A stretch of 22,251 nucleotides of DNA, from contig DBTS01000070.1 of assembly GCA_002307175.1 (NCBI GenBank), forward strand, positions 17,986 to 40,236, read 5' to 3'. Under the pieces are notes generated by a model that ran no database searches, was not told the origin of the DNA, and was given only the letters and a program-made list of their open reading frames with translations. This document shows, piece by piece, positions 1-7,224 of this stretch (the stretch's first letter is position 1; each line of letters opens with the position of its first letter). Source of the stretch: Rhodocyclaceae bacterium UBA1310 (lineage in GTDB: Bacteria > Pseudomonadota > Gammaproteobacteria > Burkholderiales > Rhodocyclaceae). A program made the position numbers and the translations under genes.

Positions 1-45
1 CCCTCCGGGCGGAGGCTTGACCGGCGCAATTCCGCTGCGCTCCAT
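1..45 (+). repeat. Dispersed intergenic repeat, copy 1
   Basis: This segment recurs at 3094-3138 with a single mismatch (position 7, g against a), in the same orientation. It opens with a small hairpin (CCTCC and GGAGG around GGGC) and ends in the core GGCGCAATTCCGCTGCGCTC. Shorter and inverted relatives of the core lie at 166-197, 3221-3257 and 9926-9960, all outside genes. The pattern resembles REP-like or MITE-like intergenic repeats. No transposase is associated. Confidence 0.75.
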
Positions 46-426
46 TGTTCCGGCTACGCCGCGCCCTACACAAGCCGATTGGTATGCCAATGATGTATAT
101 ACCGTCTCTACTGTCAATGCCAGGAAACTTCCGAATGGGATTGTGCGATGTAAAACCACGCGGAAGGTGCAATTCGCTGCGCTCATTGACACCCTACGAA
201 AATCGCGGCGCGAAGGCGTATCAATGGCGTAGGTTGGAAAAGCCGAAGGCGTCTCGCAACTCACTGGAAGGCGATGCGTGCGATTTTCGATGCGCATCGA
301 ATACGGCATTGGCATTCTCTCCAAAAAAGAAGGCGGAAAATAATATTTCCCACATCGTTCGCTGTGGGGCGACAGGCAAAAGCGCACGTACGGGTTCGGG
401 TTGTTCACGCAAAAGTCTGAAGAGCC
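46..426. other. Gene-free stretch at left edge
   Basis: I see no credible gene here. Open frames are short, mutually overlapping and read through repeat-derived sequence. The stretch holds a second, more diverged repeat copy (166-197) and an AT-rich patch near 335-350. It lies downstream of the Sel1-repeat gene, but I found no clear terminator hairpin with a T-tract. Confidence 0.5.
166..197 (+). repeat. Diverged copy of the dispersed repeat
   Basis: The segment reads GGTGCAATTCGCTGCGCTCA followed by TTGACACCCTAC. It matches the core of the copies at 1-45 and 3094-3138 with a few changes. The flanking ACCCTAC corresponds to the AGGGCGC edge of the inverted copies at 3221 and 9926, which supports a single repeat family. 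Confidence 0.5.
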
Positions 427-1872
427 TCAGGCTTTACGCAAATAGGTCAGAACGTCTGCCTGATGTGGAAATTGCCCTTTCGCCAGCAGGCTCAGATAGG
501 TAGCACTGCTTATTCGCTGATTCCTGATGTTGATTTCTGTCGCTTCGTAGCCAACACCAAGGCAATATCCGGCATCCCGATTCCCCAGCAGTGCCGACCG
601 GGCGTACCACTGTGCCGCCACGGCCAGATCTATGCTGACGCCTAAGCCGTGCTCGTACAAGGCTGCCAGTTGACACTGCGCAGCAGAACCGTTTTCGAAC
701 ATATCTGAAGACTGCACCGGGCTACGTTCCGCCTGCACAGCAGCGGCCAGGAAGCATTGGAATGCTCTGGCATGATCCGGGCGTTGCCGATGGGCAAAAT
801 AGTAGCCCAGTGCGTACTGGGCAACCAGATCGCCCTGCTCCGCCGCAAGCTGCCATTCTGCGAGATGACCATCAAGTGCGCTTGAGTCTGCTTGCTGTAG
901 GGTGAGGATAAGCCTGCGGACAATGGAGTCCCCGCAATCGGGGGAGTACTTGCCATCTCCATGCCCCCAGACGCGGACAGGCACAATATCGGCAGGCTGC
1001 AGGGATTCGTGTTCGGCAAATCGCACACCTGGAAGCGTTTGCACAAGTGGCACGGTTTCGCTTTCCGGGCGATGTGACACCTGAGCTCTCAGGAGCGTGG
1101 GAGGCAGACCGGTACGGGCTTTGGGAGGGCTCTTGAGGCGCCGGTATTGATCCGGGAAGCATGGCGCGCAGAGTTCGTCAGCTCTTCGAATGGAATGGCG
1201 ATCCGGCTCAGCTTCAAACAGGTAAAGGCCAAACAGTTCGGTCATCCAGACTTCGTTATCCCAGCTATCACCGGGAATTTCGCCCCATCCCAGCAGATAG
1301 CCTTTCTTGAACAGGATCAGTGCGTCAAGCAGATCAGCCTCAAGCACATAGATCAGCTTTTCAGCATCCAGCCTGATGCACAGTGTGGGATTGTCGATCA
1401 CATAGAAAGGGTTCTCGCAATCACGGCCAACACAAAGTCTGGTCTCATCGAACGCATAGGGAACCAGAGGTTCGCCTAGCCAGACGAGCATGCGCTTCCA
1501 CTGACTCTTTGCTATGCCATCGATCACCATGCCAGCTCGGGTATGGCGTGAGTCGTGCACGGCAAGAGCAATCGCCTCACGCTCGGCTTCCGGGCGTGCA
1601 TTCAGCAATGCTTCCAGCGCCGAGCTTGTCGGGCCAGAGGGAAACAGTAGCCCCTCAGCCAGAAATACCGGAATGCCGAATTCGTCTTTCTCAAGACAAT
1701 CAAAAAAATCATGGATCGAAAGCTGTTCAAGCGCTGTCTGGGGAATGGCACCACCTTCCCCACTGCACAGCAGCGCGACCTGCCCGTCTGCATCGACAGC
1801 AAACCATTCGGTATCCATGCTGTGTGCGGCAGGGTAATCTTCGGGATCGGCAACAGGAGTGGCAAGCTGCAT
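427..1872 (-). CDS. Sel1-like repeat protein of unknown function
   Basis: The product is about 481 residues. The N-terminal two-thirds are acidic, rich in aromatic residues, and unrecognised. The C-terminal part (about 337-450) has Sel1/TPR-like helical repeats: an AAEQGDLVAQYALGYYF unit, then LAALYEHGLGV with AAQWYARSALLGNRDAGYCL. Sel1 repeats are protein-interaction scaffolds. I chose the ATG at 1872 because GCGGAG lies 7 nt upstream; a TTG at 1887 is possible. The gene starts 26 nt after the radical SAM stop, so the two are almost certainly co-transcribed. No signal peptide or membrane segment is evident, which suggests a cytoplasmic protein. It may be a partner or substrate carrier for the radical SAM enzyme, but this is inferred from position only. 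Confidence 0.8.
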   Translation of the reverse strand: MQLATPVADPEDYPAAHSMDTEWFAVDADGQVALLCSGEGGAIPQTALEQLSIHDFFDCLEKDEFGIPVFLAEGLLFPSGPTSSALEALLNARPEAEREAIALAVHDSRHTRAGMVIDGIAKSQWKRMLVWLGEPLVPYAFDETRLCVGRDCENPFYVIDNPTLCIRLDAEKLIYVLEADLLDALILFKKGYLLGWGEIPGDSWDNEVWMTELFGLYLFEAEPDRHSIRRADELCAPCFPDQYRRLKSPPKARTGLPPTLLRAQVSHRPESETVPLVQTLPGVRFAEHESLQPADIVPVRVWGHGDGKYSPDCGDSIVRRLILTLQQADSSALDGHLAEWQLAAEQGDLVAQYALGYYFAHRQRPDHARAFQCFLAAAVQAERSPVQSSDMFENGSAAQCQLAALYEHGLGVSIDLAVAAQWYARSALLGNRDAGYCLGVGYEATEINIRNQRISSATYLSLLAKGQFPHQADVLTYLRKA

Positions 1873-1898
1873 CAGATGACTCCGCAAAATGACAATAC

Positions 1899-2657
1899 CT
1901 ATGCAGCACGTAGCCTTGCACAGTGAATAACATCCAGGTCCTGCAATGCGGCAAGCAACCCGGCATGGGTTAGCGCAGGCAAAACACGGCGCGCCTCAGT
2001 GTAGGAGCACCACGCGGCAGTCTTATCCCACGAAATGGAACAAAAACGTGGGCTTGGGCCACAGCGGGTGAGGCAGCTCATGGACTGAAACGGCGCGCTG
2101 GCCAGCTTCATGATATCGTTAGCGCTCGGGGTGTTGTCTCCCCGCTGCGGCAGATACACGATGCGCCGATTATCCAGCCCGGCCTCGTGGAGCCAGCTTG
2201 CCGCTGCCGATGCGGCCACAAGCGCGTCGGCAGACACCAGCAAATTCACTCCGCAGACAATTCCCGCCGCTTCCAGGGCACCAATCTGGCGGACGACTCT
2301 GGACACCTCTGCCTCCAGCCCCGGTTGGTGGATGGAGATCTGCACCTTGTCTGGCTTGGCTGCGACCAGGCGGGCAAAGAGAGTCGCATCGTCCAGCAGC
2401 AAGCCGTTGGTTGTCAGCGAACGGAATACCCGCCCCTGCAAACGATACAGAATCGCAAAGAGATCCGTATGGAGCAAGGGCTCGCCACCACCGAACGACA
2501 CGGCGCGCGTCCCCTGGCTAACGCAATCGAGCACGAAACCCACCACCTCATCTGCCTGCCAGCAGGTATCGCCTGCCGGATGACTGTGGTTGTAGCAGAA
2601 GGCACAGGCCTTGTTGCAGCGATTTGTCAGTTCGATGGAGAGGCGCTCGATGTGCAT
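1899..2657 (-). CDS. Radical SAM protein with extra C-terminal cysteines
   Basis: The product is 252 residues. The radical SAM cluster motif CX3CX2C is at C14, C18 and C21, and the SAM-contacting GGGEP at residues 56-60. The fold is therefore expected to bind a 4Fe-4S cluster and cleave S-adenosylmethionine. The C-terminus has C195, C199, C206, C217 and C246, spaced like a small auxiliary-cluster (twitch/SPASM-like) domain as found in enzymes that modify peptides or proteins. The true substrate is unknown. The ATG at 2657 has no strong Shine-Dalgarno sequence, and an in-frame stop lies 18 nt upstream, so no longer start exists. It sits between a zinc-ribbon gene and a Sel1-repeat gene in an apparent three-gene operon. 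Confidence 0.85.
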   Translation of the reverse strand: MHIERLSIELTNRCNKACAFCYNHSHPAGDTCWQADEVVGFVLDCVSQGTRAVSFGGGEPLLHTDLFAILYRLQGRVFRSLTTNGLLLDDATLFARLVAAKPDKVQISIHQPGLEAEVSRVVRQIGALEAAGIVCGVNLLVSADALVAASAAASWLHEAGLDNRRIVYLPQRGDNTPSANDIMKLASAPFQSMSCLTRCGPSPRFCSISWDKTAAWCSYTEARRVLPALTHAGLLAALQDLDVIHCARLRAA

Positions 2658-2747
2658 GGGAAGCTACGGTTTATGGGCAAACAGCAGGCGGAATGCAAAA
2701 GCTCATGCGAGTGTTGCGTTGCAGACTTGAATCCAGCTGCTTTGACG

Positions 2748-2945
2748 TTACGCTACCCGCACGTAACTTTTTGCAGTGCAGAAATCACAAAAAATCTTTC
2801 TTTCACATACGGTGCCACTTGAAGAAAGAATTTCTTCAACATGAAGATGGCCTTGTTTGCAGTCCGGACAAACCACTTTGGCCTGCGGATCTCCCCTAAG
2901 AAAATTGACTGCATCAACCCAGCGCTTGGCTCTTGAATCAAGCAT
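2748..2945 (-). CDS. Small zinc-ribbon protein
   Basis: The product is 65 residues from the ATG at 2945; a TTG at 2957 would add four. It has two CxxC knuckles (C26/C29 in CPDC and C53/C56 in CDFC), with an extra cysteine at C47. Between them is a beta-rich stretch, as in zinc ribbons. The N-terminus is a short amphipathic helix with WVDAVNFL. It is the first gene of the operon; the radical SAM gene starts about 90 nt downstream. Small proteins encoded before a radical SAM gene can be substrates or partners, but the CxxC pairs here look like a metal site. I do not recognise the family. Confidence 0.6.
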   Translation of the reverse strand: MLDSRAKRWVDAVNFLRGDPQAKVVCPDCKQGHLHVEEILSSSGTVCERKIFCDFCTAKSYVRVA

Positions 2946-3007
2946 CGCATTACTCAATCATTCAGTTAGCCACCTATGTTACACATTTTTCCGTAATACA
3001 TATCCGT

Positions 3008-3036
3008 ATAACATGAAATATTGATGTGTGTGCCAA
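3008..3036 (-). promoter_or_regulatory. Putative sigma-70 promoter of the zinc-ribbon/radical SAM operon
   Basis: Read on the minus strand, TTGGCA (3036-3031) and TGTTAT (3013-3008) are separated by 17 nt. The surrounding AT-rich DNA contains two near-direct copies of TATACGGA and an inverted ATGTTA/TAACAT pair, which could be regulator sites. The leader to the first gene is about 60 nt. Confidence 0.4.
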
Positions 3037-3093
3037 CGACAGAATCAGACGGCGATTCTCCGTGCCAATATTTTGGTACTCCCCAGGTTTGCA

Positions 3094-3138
3094 CCCTCCA
3101 GGCGGAGGCTTGACCGGCGCAATTCCGCTGCGCTCCAT
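3094..3138 (+). repeat. Dispersed intergenic repeat, copy 2
   Basis: This copy matches positions 1-45 at 44 of 45 bases and has the same orientation. The two copies bracket the radical SAM operon. Its right part is also inverted against 3230-3253 (GGCGCAATTCCGCT and AGCGGAATTGCGCC), giving a roughly 140-bp unit with 24-bp inverted ends. Confidence 0.75.
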
Positions 3139-3220
3139 ACGCCACACCATACGCAAACCGGCCTCGGCGGCTAAGGCATTCGTTTCGGGGATGCGGGGCT
3201 ATATGCCAAATGTTTTTATT

Positions 3221-3257
3221 AGGGCGCCAATGGAGCGTAAGCGGAATTGCGCCGCAT
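3221..3257 (-). repeat. Dispersed repeat, inverted copy
   Basis: This is a reverse-orientation copy of the family core, containing TGGAGCGTAAGCGGAATTGC. It aligns along its length to 9926-9960, including the flanking AGGGCGC and GCCGCAT. It pairs with 3116-3139 to form the MITE-like inverted arrangement. Confidence 0.65.
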
Positions 3258-3476
3258 GAAGAATGGGGTGCGGTGAGACTCCTGTCTGGATAGCCCGTGC
3301 GACATCGCCAAATGAGCTTTGTCCAAACACAAACGACACTCGTACAAACCGCTCAGAAAAAATGCACACGCCGCCGGAGACCCACACTGAAGTCAAATGA
3401 ACCCATACTTTTAGGGCACATGAACAGAACGTACTTCAAACAGGTAAGTCCAGACCGGGTATGCGTGACTTTGCGC

Positions 3477-4202
3477 CTACTCCGCGACGAAATATTCCGG
3501 ATAGTTTCCGGAGATTTTGGGTAGTGAGGAGACGATCTCGCGGACGTGGCTGCGCATGGTCTGTTCGGCGCGATCGGCATCGCCCGCCTTGATGGCTTCG
3601 AAAATGTTACGGTGCTCGACAATGATACCGGCAATCGGGCTGGCGAAGTCATAGGTGAGGAAGCGCACGCGGTCCATCTGCGCCTTGATGCTTTCGGCTA
3701 CCCGCCAGCAATACTCTCTGCCTGCATACAGCGCCAGAGTGCGGTGAAATTCCTCGTCCAGCCGGAGAAAGCTCTTGCTGTCGCCAGGAGCCACTTTTTC
3801 CTGTTCGGCCAGAAGGTGCTGCAGGGTGTCGAGCAGGCCATCATCGTGTTTGAGCGCCACTTCACGGACGATGGCCACTTCGATGATTTCGCGCAGGTAC
3901 TGGGCGTCCAGCACTTCCTTGACGGATATCTTGCGCACATAGGTTCCGCGTTGCGGCAGCACTTCGATCAGGCGTTCCTCGACGAGCTTGATGAAGGCCT
4001 CGCGCACGGGCTGGCGGCTGATTGAGAAGGTCTTGCTCATCTCGATTTCGGAGATGGACTGCCCCGGCTTGATTTCCCCCTCGATGATTGCGCTACGCAA
4101 CAGCCGATGCAGTTGGGCGCCAATCGATACGGATTCTTTCGTGCGAAAGTTATCCGAGCCCAGTTTGTCCAATAAGCTACTCACCACTTTAGTGATTTCC
4201 AT
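3477..4202 (-). CDS. GntR-family transcriptional regulator (FadR/FCD type)
   Basis: The 241-residue product has a GntR winged helix-turn-helix at about 28-95 (LHRLLRSAIIEGEIKPGQ, then SISRQPVREAF and a PQRGTYV wing). An FCD ligand domain follows at about 100-225. The FCD metal ligands are visible as D149, H153, H197 and H219; this family usually senses carboxylates or sugar acids. The ATG at 4202 has no clear Shine-Dalgarno sequence, but no better start lies upstream. The gene is divergent from the sugar-acid operon, and the palindrome at 4506-4537 is the obvious binding site. It is probably a repressor released by a pathway intermediate; the ligand is unknown. Confidence 0.92.
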   Translation of the reverse strand: MEITKVVSSLLDKLGSDNFRTKESVSIGAQLHRLLRSAIIEGEIKPGQSISEIEMSKTFSISRQPVREAFIKLVEERLIEVLPQRGTYVRKISVKEVLDAQYLREIIEVAIVREVALKHDDGLLDTLQHLLAEQEKVAPGDSKSFLRLDEEFHRTLALYAGREYCWRVAESIKAQMDRVRFLTYDFASPIAGIIVEHRNIFEAIKAGDADRAEQTMRSHVREIVSSLPKISGNYPEYFVAE

Positions 4203-4472
4203 TGTTTTTGATTGTCGCGCAGCTAGGTGTTTTCCCCGACATCAGGCACCGCTTCCCCAACACTTTGTCACAGATGCATCGCAGCATTTTGCCGATGCCC
4301 ATCCATCCATCGGGAAGAGCTCCCTTACCGCGCAGATCCCATTAAAGCGTGATCTTCACGCCCAGGCTAGTGTAGGCCAATCCCCGAACTTTGGTATCAC
4401 GAGCGCATTTCTACAAATACAGTTACTTCTAGGTTCATAGATCTATTCTATCGCGCATTGCATTTGCAAGAG

Positions 4473-4501
4473 TTGTTCTCTACCTGTTGCACGACTAGGA
4501 T
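4473..4501 (+). promoter_or_regulatory. Putative promoter of the sugar-acid operon
   Basis: TTGTTC (4473-4478) and TAGGAT (4496-4501) are spaced by 17 nt. Transcription would start near 4508, inside the palindrome. That places the operator where a bound regulator would block initiation. The boxes are moderate matches only. Confidence 0.35.
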
Positions 4502-4505
4502 GCAT

Positions 4506-4537
4506 TGCATGTCGACTTGTATACAAGTCGACATGCA
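4506..4537. promoter_or_regulatory. 32-bp perfect palindrome, likely GntR operator
   Basis: The left half TGCATGTCGACTTGTA is followed directly by its exact reverse complement, with no spacer. The centre TTGTATACAA fits the GT-N-AC type core of FadR/FCD-family operators. It lies 55 bases before the first gene of the operon and downstream of the candidate -10 box, consistent with repression. Confidence 0.75.
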
Positions 4538-4592
4538 CAAAAGGCAACGGACATTCCGCCTGCCGGATGCATCAAAACTAAAGGAAGAGGCA

Positions 4593-5075
4593 ATGATCTT
4601 CGGAAACATCAGGGACTATGAATCCTTTGCGTGGCTGCCCGAGCCCCTCAAAATCGCCGTGAACCACTTGCGCAATACCGATTTCAAAGCGCTCGAACCG
4701 CAGAACTACGAGCTGCAGGGGCGGGACATCTATGTTCAGGTGTTCGACATGAACACCAAGCCTGTAGCCGAAACCCAGCCAGAAGTGCATGTGCAGTATC
4801 TGGATGTGCATTTTTCGGTGGAAGGCAAGGAGAAGATCGGCTTTGCCGGTGAGACGGGCGACAATGAGGTGGCCAAGGATCTCCTCGCGGAACGCGATCT
4901 GATGTTTTACACGGATACCCGCAACGAATCCTGGGTCGAGATGACGCCGGGCAGCTTCGCGGTGTTTCTGCCCAACGATGTACACCGCCCGGGCTGCGCG
5001 CTGGAGAGCCCGGCCGCCATCCGCAAGGTGGTGGTGAAGGTGCGTGTTTCCCTGCTGCAGGGAGACCGTCCATGA
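4593..5075 (+). CDS. yiaL: YhcH/YjgK/YiaL family cupin-like protein
   Basis: The 160-residue product matches the length and motifs of E. coli YiaL: MIFGNI at the start, a FKALEP segment, EVHVQYLDVHF, a KEKIG stretch, and NDVHRPGC near the end. The family is a small beta-sandwich (cupin-like) found in sugar-acid and sialic-acid loci. Its precise reaction is not established; an epimerase/mutarotase or lyase role is often suggested. An upstream extension in frame is possible, but AAGGAAGAGG just before the ATG at 4593 fixes this start. It overlaps the next gene by 4 bases (ATGA), which implies translational coupling. In E. coli yiaL lies beside yiaK, and a yiaK-like gene is also present here. 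Confidence 0.88.
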   Translation: MIFGNIRDYESFAWLPEPLKIAVNHLRNTDFKALEPQNYELQGRDIYVQVFDMNTKPVAETQPEVHVQYLDVHFSVEGKEKIGFAGETGDNEVAKDLLAERDLMFYTDTRNESWVEMTPGSFAVFLPNDVHRPGCALESPAAIRKVVVKVRVSLLQGDRP

Positions 5076-6064
5076 AGACGGTGCGCTGGGGCATGATCGG
5101 CTGTGGCGCAGTTGCCGAGGTCAAGAGCGGGCCGGGTTTCTACAAAGCGACGAATTCCGCGCTGGTTGCGGTGACCAGCGCCGATCCGGCGATGACCGAA
5201 TCCTTCGCCAAACGCCATCAGGTGCCCCGCGCCTACGATAGCGTCGAAGCCCTGCTGGAGGATGCCGGCGTGGATGCCGTCTATGTTGCCACGCCGCCGG
5301 CTTACCACAAGCCGCTGGCGCTCCAGGTGGCGCGTGCCGGCAAGCATGTGTACGTGGAAAAACCGATGGCGATGCGCCATGACGAATGCCGCGAGATCGT
5401 CGATGCCTGCCGCGACAACGGTGTGCGCCTCTACGTGGCCTTCTACCGGCGCGCCATGCCGCGCTTTCTGCAGATCCGCGAGTGGCTGCAACAGGGTGCC
5501 GTCGGCACGGTGCTCTGCGTGCAGGCTATCCAGCACCAGCCGCCAGCAGCAGAGGATCTGAAGCGTGAAACCCTGCCGTGGCGGCTACTTCCAAAGGTCT
5601 CGGGCGGCGGCAAGTTTCTCGACATGGGCATCCATACGCTCGACATCTTCGATTTCCTCTTCGGCCCGATTGAGACGGTGCACGGGCTGGCCGCCAATCA
5701 CGCCGGGCTGTATGACGTGGAAGACACGGTGACGGCAAGCTGGCAACACGCTTCCGGCGTGCTCGGGCACGGCTCGTGGTGTTATGTGTGCGATGAATCC
5801 CGTGACCGTGTCGAGATCATTGGCACCGCCGGCCGCATCGAGTTTGAATTCTTTTCGGACGCACCATTGCGCCTGATCCGGGGCGGCAAGGTCGAGGAAC
5901 TCCGAATTCCCAATCCGCCGCATGTGCAGCAGCCTTTCATCCAGAGCATCGTCGATGATCTCAATGGCCTTGCGCCCTGTCCTGGCAACGTGGAGAGTGC
6001 AATGCATTCAACCTGGGTGGCGGACGAAATCCTGGGAACCTATCGCCTGTCGAAAGGCTACTGA
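5072..6064 (+). CDS. Gfo/Idh/MocA family NAD(P)-dependent oxidoreductase
   Basis: The 330-residue product has an N-terminal Rossmann fold with GMIGCGAVAE (residues 7-16), the family motif EKP at 96-98 (K97 catalytic) and DMGIH at 184-188 in the C-terminal alpha/beta domain. Such enzymes oxidise or reduce ring or chain hydroxyls of sugars, inositols and sugar acids. The start overlaps the YiaL-like stop by ATGA. The downstream YiaK- and IdnD-like enzymes suggest it acts on a hexonate or ketohexonate intermediate, which is inferred from context. The substrate cannot be read from the sequence. Confidence 0.92.
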   Translation: MKTVRWGMIGCGAVAEVKSGPGFYKATNSALVAVTSADPAMTESFAKRHQVPRAYDSVEALLEDAGVDAVYVATPPAYHKPLALQVARAGKHVYVEKPMAMRHDECREIVDACRDNGVRLYVAFYRRAMPRFLQIREWLQQGAVGTVLCVQAIQHQPPAAEDLKRETLPWRLLPKVSGGGKFLDMGIHTLDIFDFLFGPIETVHGLAANHAGLYDVEDTVTASWQHASGVLGHGSWCYVCDESRDRVEIIGTAGRIEFEFFSDAPLRLIRGGKVEELRIPNPPHVQQPFIQSIVDDLNGLAPCPGNVESAMHSTWVADEILGTYRLSKGY

Positions 6065-6099
6065 ATCAGAACGGCAGTCCATGCCGGAGGAGCACAAGC

Positions 6100-7104
6100 A
6101 TGCAACGCATCAAATTTGAAGACCTGAAAGCCGAATTCAAGCGCGTACTGATCAAGAAGGGTGCCGATGAGGCCACGGCTGATCTCTCGGCGCAACTGAT
6201 CGCGGAAACCAGCTGTGATGGTATTTACTCTCACGGGGTCAACCGCTTCCCGCGTGTGGTCGAGTACATCGACAAGGGTTACATCAACCTCAAGGCCAAG
6301 CCAACCCGCACCAAACAGATGGAGGCCTTCGAGCGCTGGGATGGCAATCTGGGGCTGGGCAACGTCAACGCCAAGCTGGCTATGGACCGAGCCATTGAGC
6401 TGGCACGCAAATACGGCATCGGCGCGGTGGCCCTGGCCAACACCAACCACTGGCTGCGCGGCGGCACGTACGGCTGGCAGGCTGCGGAAGCCGGTTGCGT
6501 GGGCATCTGCTGGACCAACACCCAGCCGAACATGCCGGCCTGGGGAGCCAAGGATCGGCGCATCGGCAACAATCCGTTCATCATGTCGATCCCGCGTGAG
6601 GGTGGCCACGTGGTGGTCGATCTGGCCATGGCCCAGTTCTCCTACGGTCAGATGGAAGCCACAGCGATGCGCGGAGACATGCTGCCGGTGCCGGGCGGCT
6701 ATGACGAAAACGGCGATATCTCATGCGATCCAGCCGCCATCTCGAAAACCTGGCGCGTGCTGCCCATCGGTTTCTGGAAAGGCTCGTCGATGTCGATCGT
6801 GCTGGATCTGGTGGCCGCCGTGCTCTCGGGCGGGCGCTCGACCAAGCGGGTTGGCGATCTGGGCAGCGACGAGTACGGCCTGTCGCAGGTGCTCATCGCT
6901 CTGGATGCCACCCAGGTGGCCGGCGAAGACTATCTGGCCGAAGCGGTGAATGAGGTGCTCGACAACATCCGCGCTTCCGAGCGCGTCGATCCGGACACCG
7001 CCATCCGCTATCCGGGCCAGAAGGAGCTCGCCACGCGAAATGACAACCTCATAAACGGCATCCCCGTTGATGATGCTGTCTGGAACAGGATTCGCGCGAT
7101 GTAA
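6100..7104 (+). CDS. yiaK: 2,3-diketo-L-gulonate reductase-like (Ldh_2 family)
   Basis: The 334-residue product aligns closely with E. coli YiaK/DlgD by eye: YSHGVNRFPR (43-52, with the family's catalytic His at H45), NHWMRGG-like NHWLRGG, QAAEAGCVGICWTN, GFWKGSSMSIVLD and a final VDDAVWNRI. YiaK reduces 2,3-diketo-L-gulonate to 3-keto-L-gulonate with NADH; the wider family includes malate, lactate and ureidoglycolate dehydrogenases. GGAGGAG lies 9 nt before the ATG. The gene follows the Gfo/Idh gene by 35 bases in the same operon. No 3-keto-L-gulonate kinase is visible, so the E. coli pathway is not reproduced completely here. Confidence 0.88.
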   Translation: MQRIKFEDLKAEFKRVLIKKGADEATADLSAQLIAETSCDGIYSHGVNRFPRVVEYIDKGYINLKAKPTRTKQMEAFERWDGNLGLGNVNAKLAMDRAIELARKYGIGAVALANTNHWLRGGTYGWQAAEAGCVGICWTNTQPNMPAWGAKDRRIGNNPFIMSIPREGGHVVVDLAMAQFSYGQMEATAMRGDMLPVPGGYDENGDISCDPAAISKTWRVLPIGFWKGSSMSIVLDLVAAVLSGGRSTKRVGDLGSDEYGLSQVLIALDATQVAGEDYLAEAVNEVLDNIRASERVDPDTAIRYPGQKELATRNDNLINGIPVDDAVWNRIRAM

Positions 7105-7224
7105 GCATCCCGCGCCCCCCTTCCCCAACCCATAAACAGCAACAGCGGGCGCCCTGCGCGACCCCGCCAGGCGGAGCCTTGCCCGCAGCCGGGCAAAACC
7201 GCCACCTTTGAAAAGGATTGAATC

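Larger units (their letters stand above)
2946..3476. other. Intergenic region with repeats and promoter
   Basis: This stretch of about 530 bases separates two divergent-tail operons. It holds a promoter for the zinc-ribbon operon (3008-3036), an inverted pair of repeat copies (3094-3138 and 3221-3257), and about 220 bases with no recognisable gene. Short frames here overlap the repeats and do not resemble proteins. Confidence 0.5.
4203..4592. other. Divergent regulatory region
   Basis: These 390 bases hold no gene. Visible structures are an inverted repeat GCATCG/CGATGC near 4274-4298, a hairpin at 4347-4361 (GCGTGA and TCACGC), a candidate promoter at 4473-4501 and the large palindrome at 4506-4537. 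The region must drive both the regulator and the catabolic operon. Confidence 0.6.

Noticed and set aside
385..405. CGCACGTACGGGTTCG resembling group II intron domain V
   Set aside because: The required complementary 5' strand of domain V is missing, and no reverse transcriptase or intron boundary is present.
2671..2706. 11-residue two-cysteine peptide between the zinc-ribbon and radical SAM genes, as a possible RiPP precursor
   Set aside because: There is no Shine-Dalgarno sequence and it is too short for a leader-core precursor. It is probably fortuitous.
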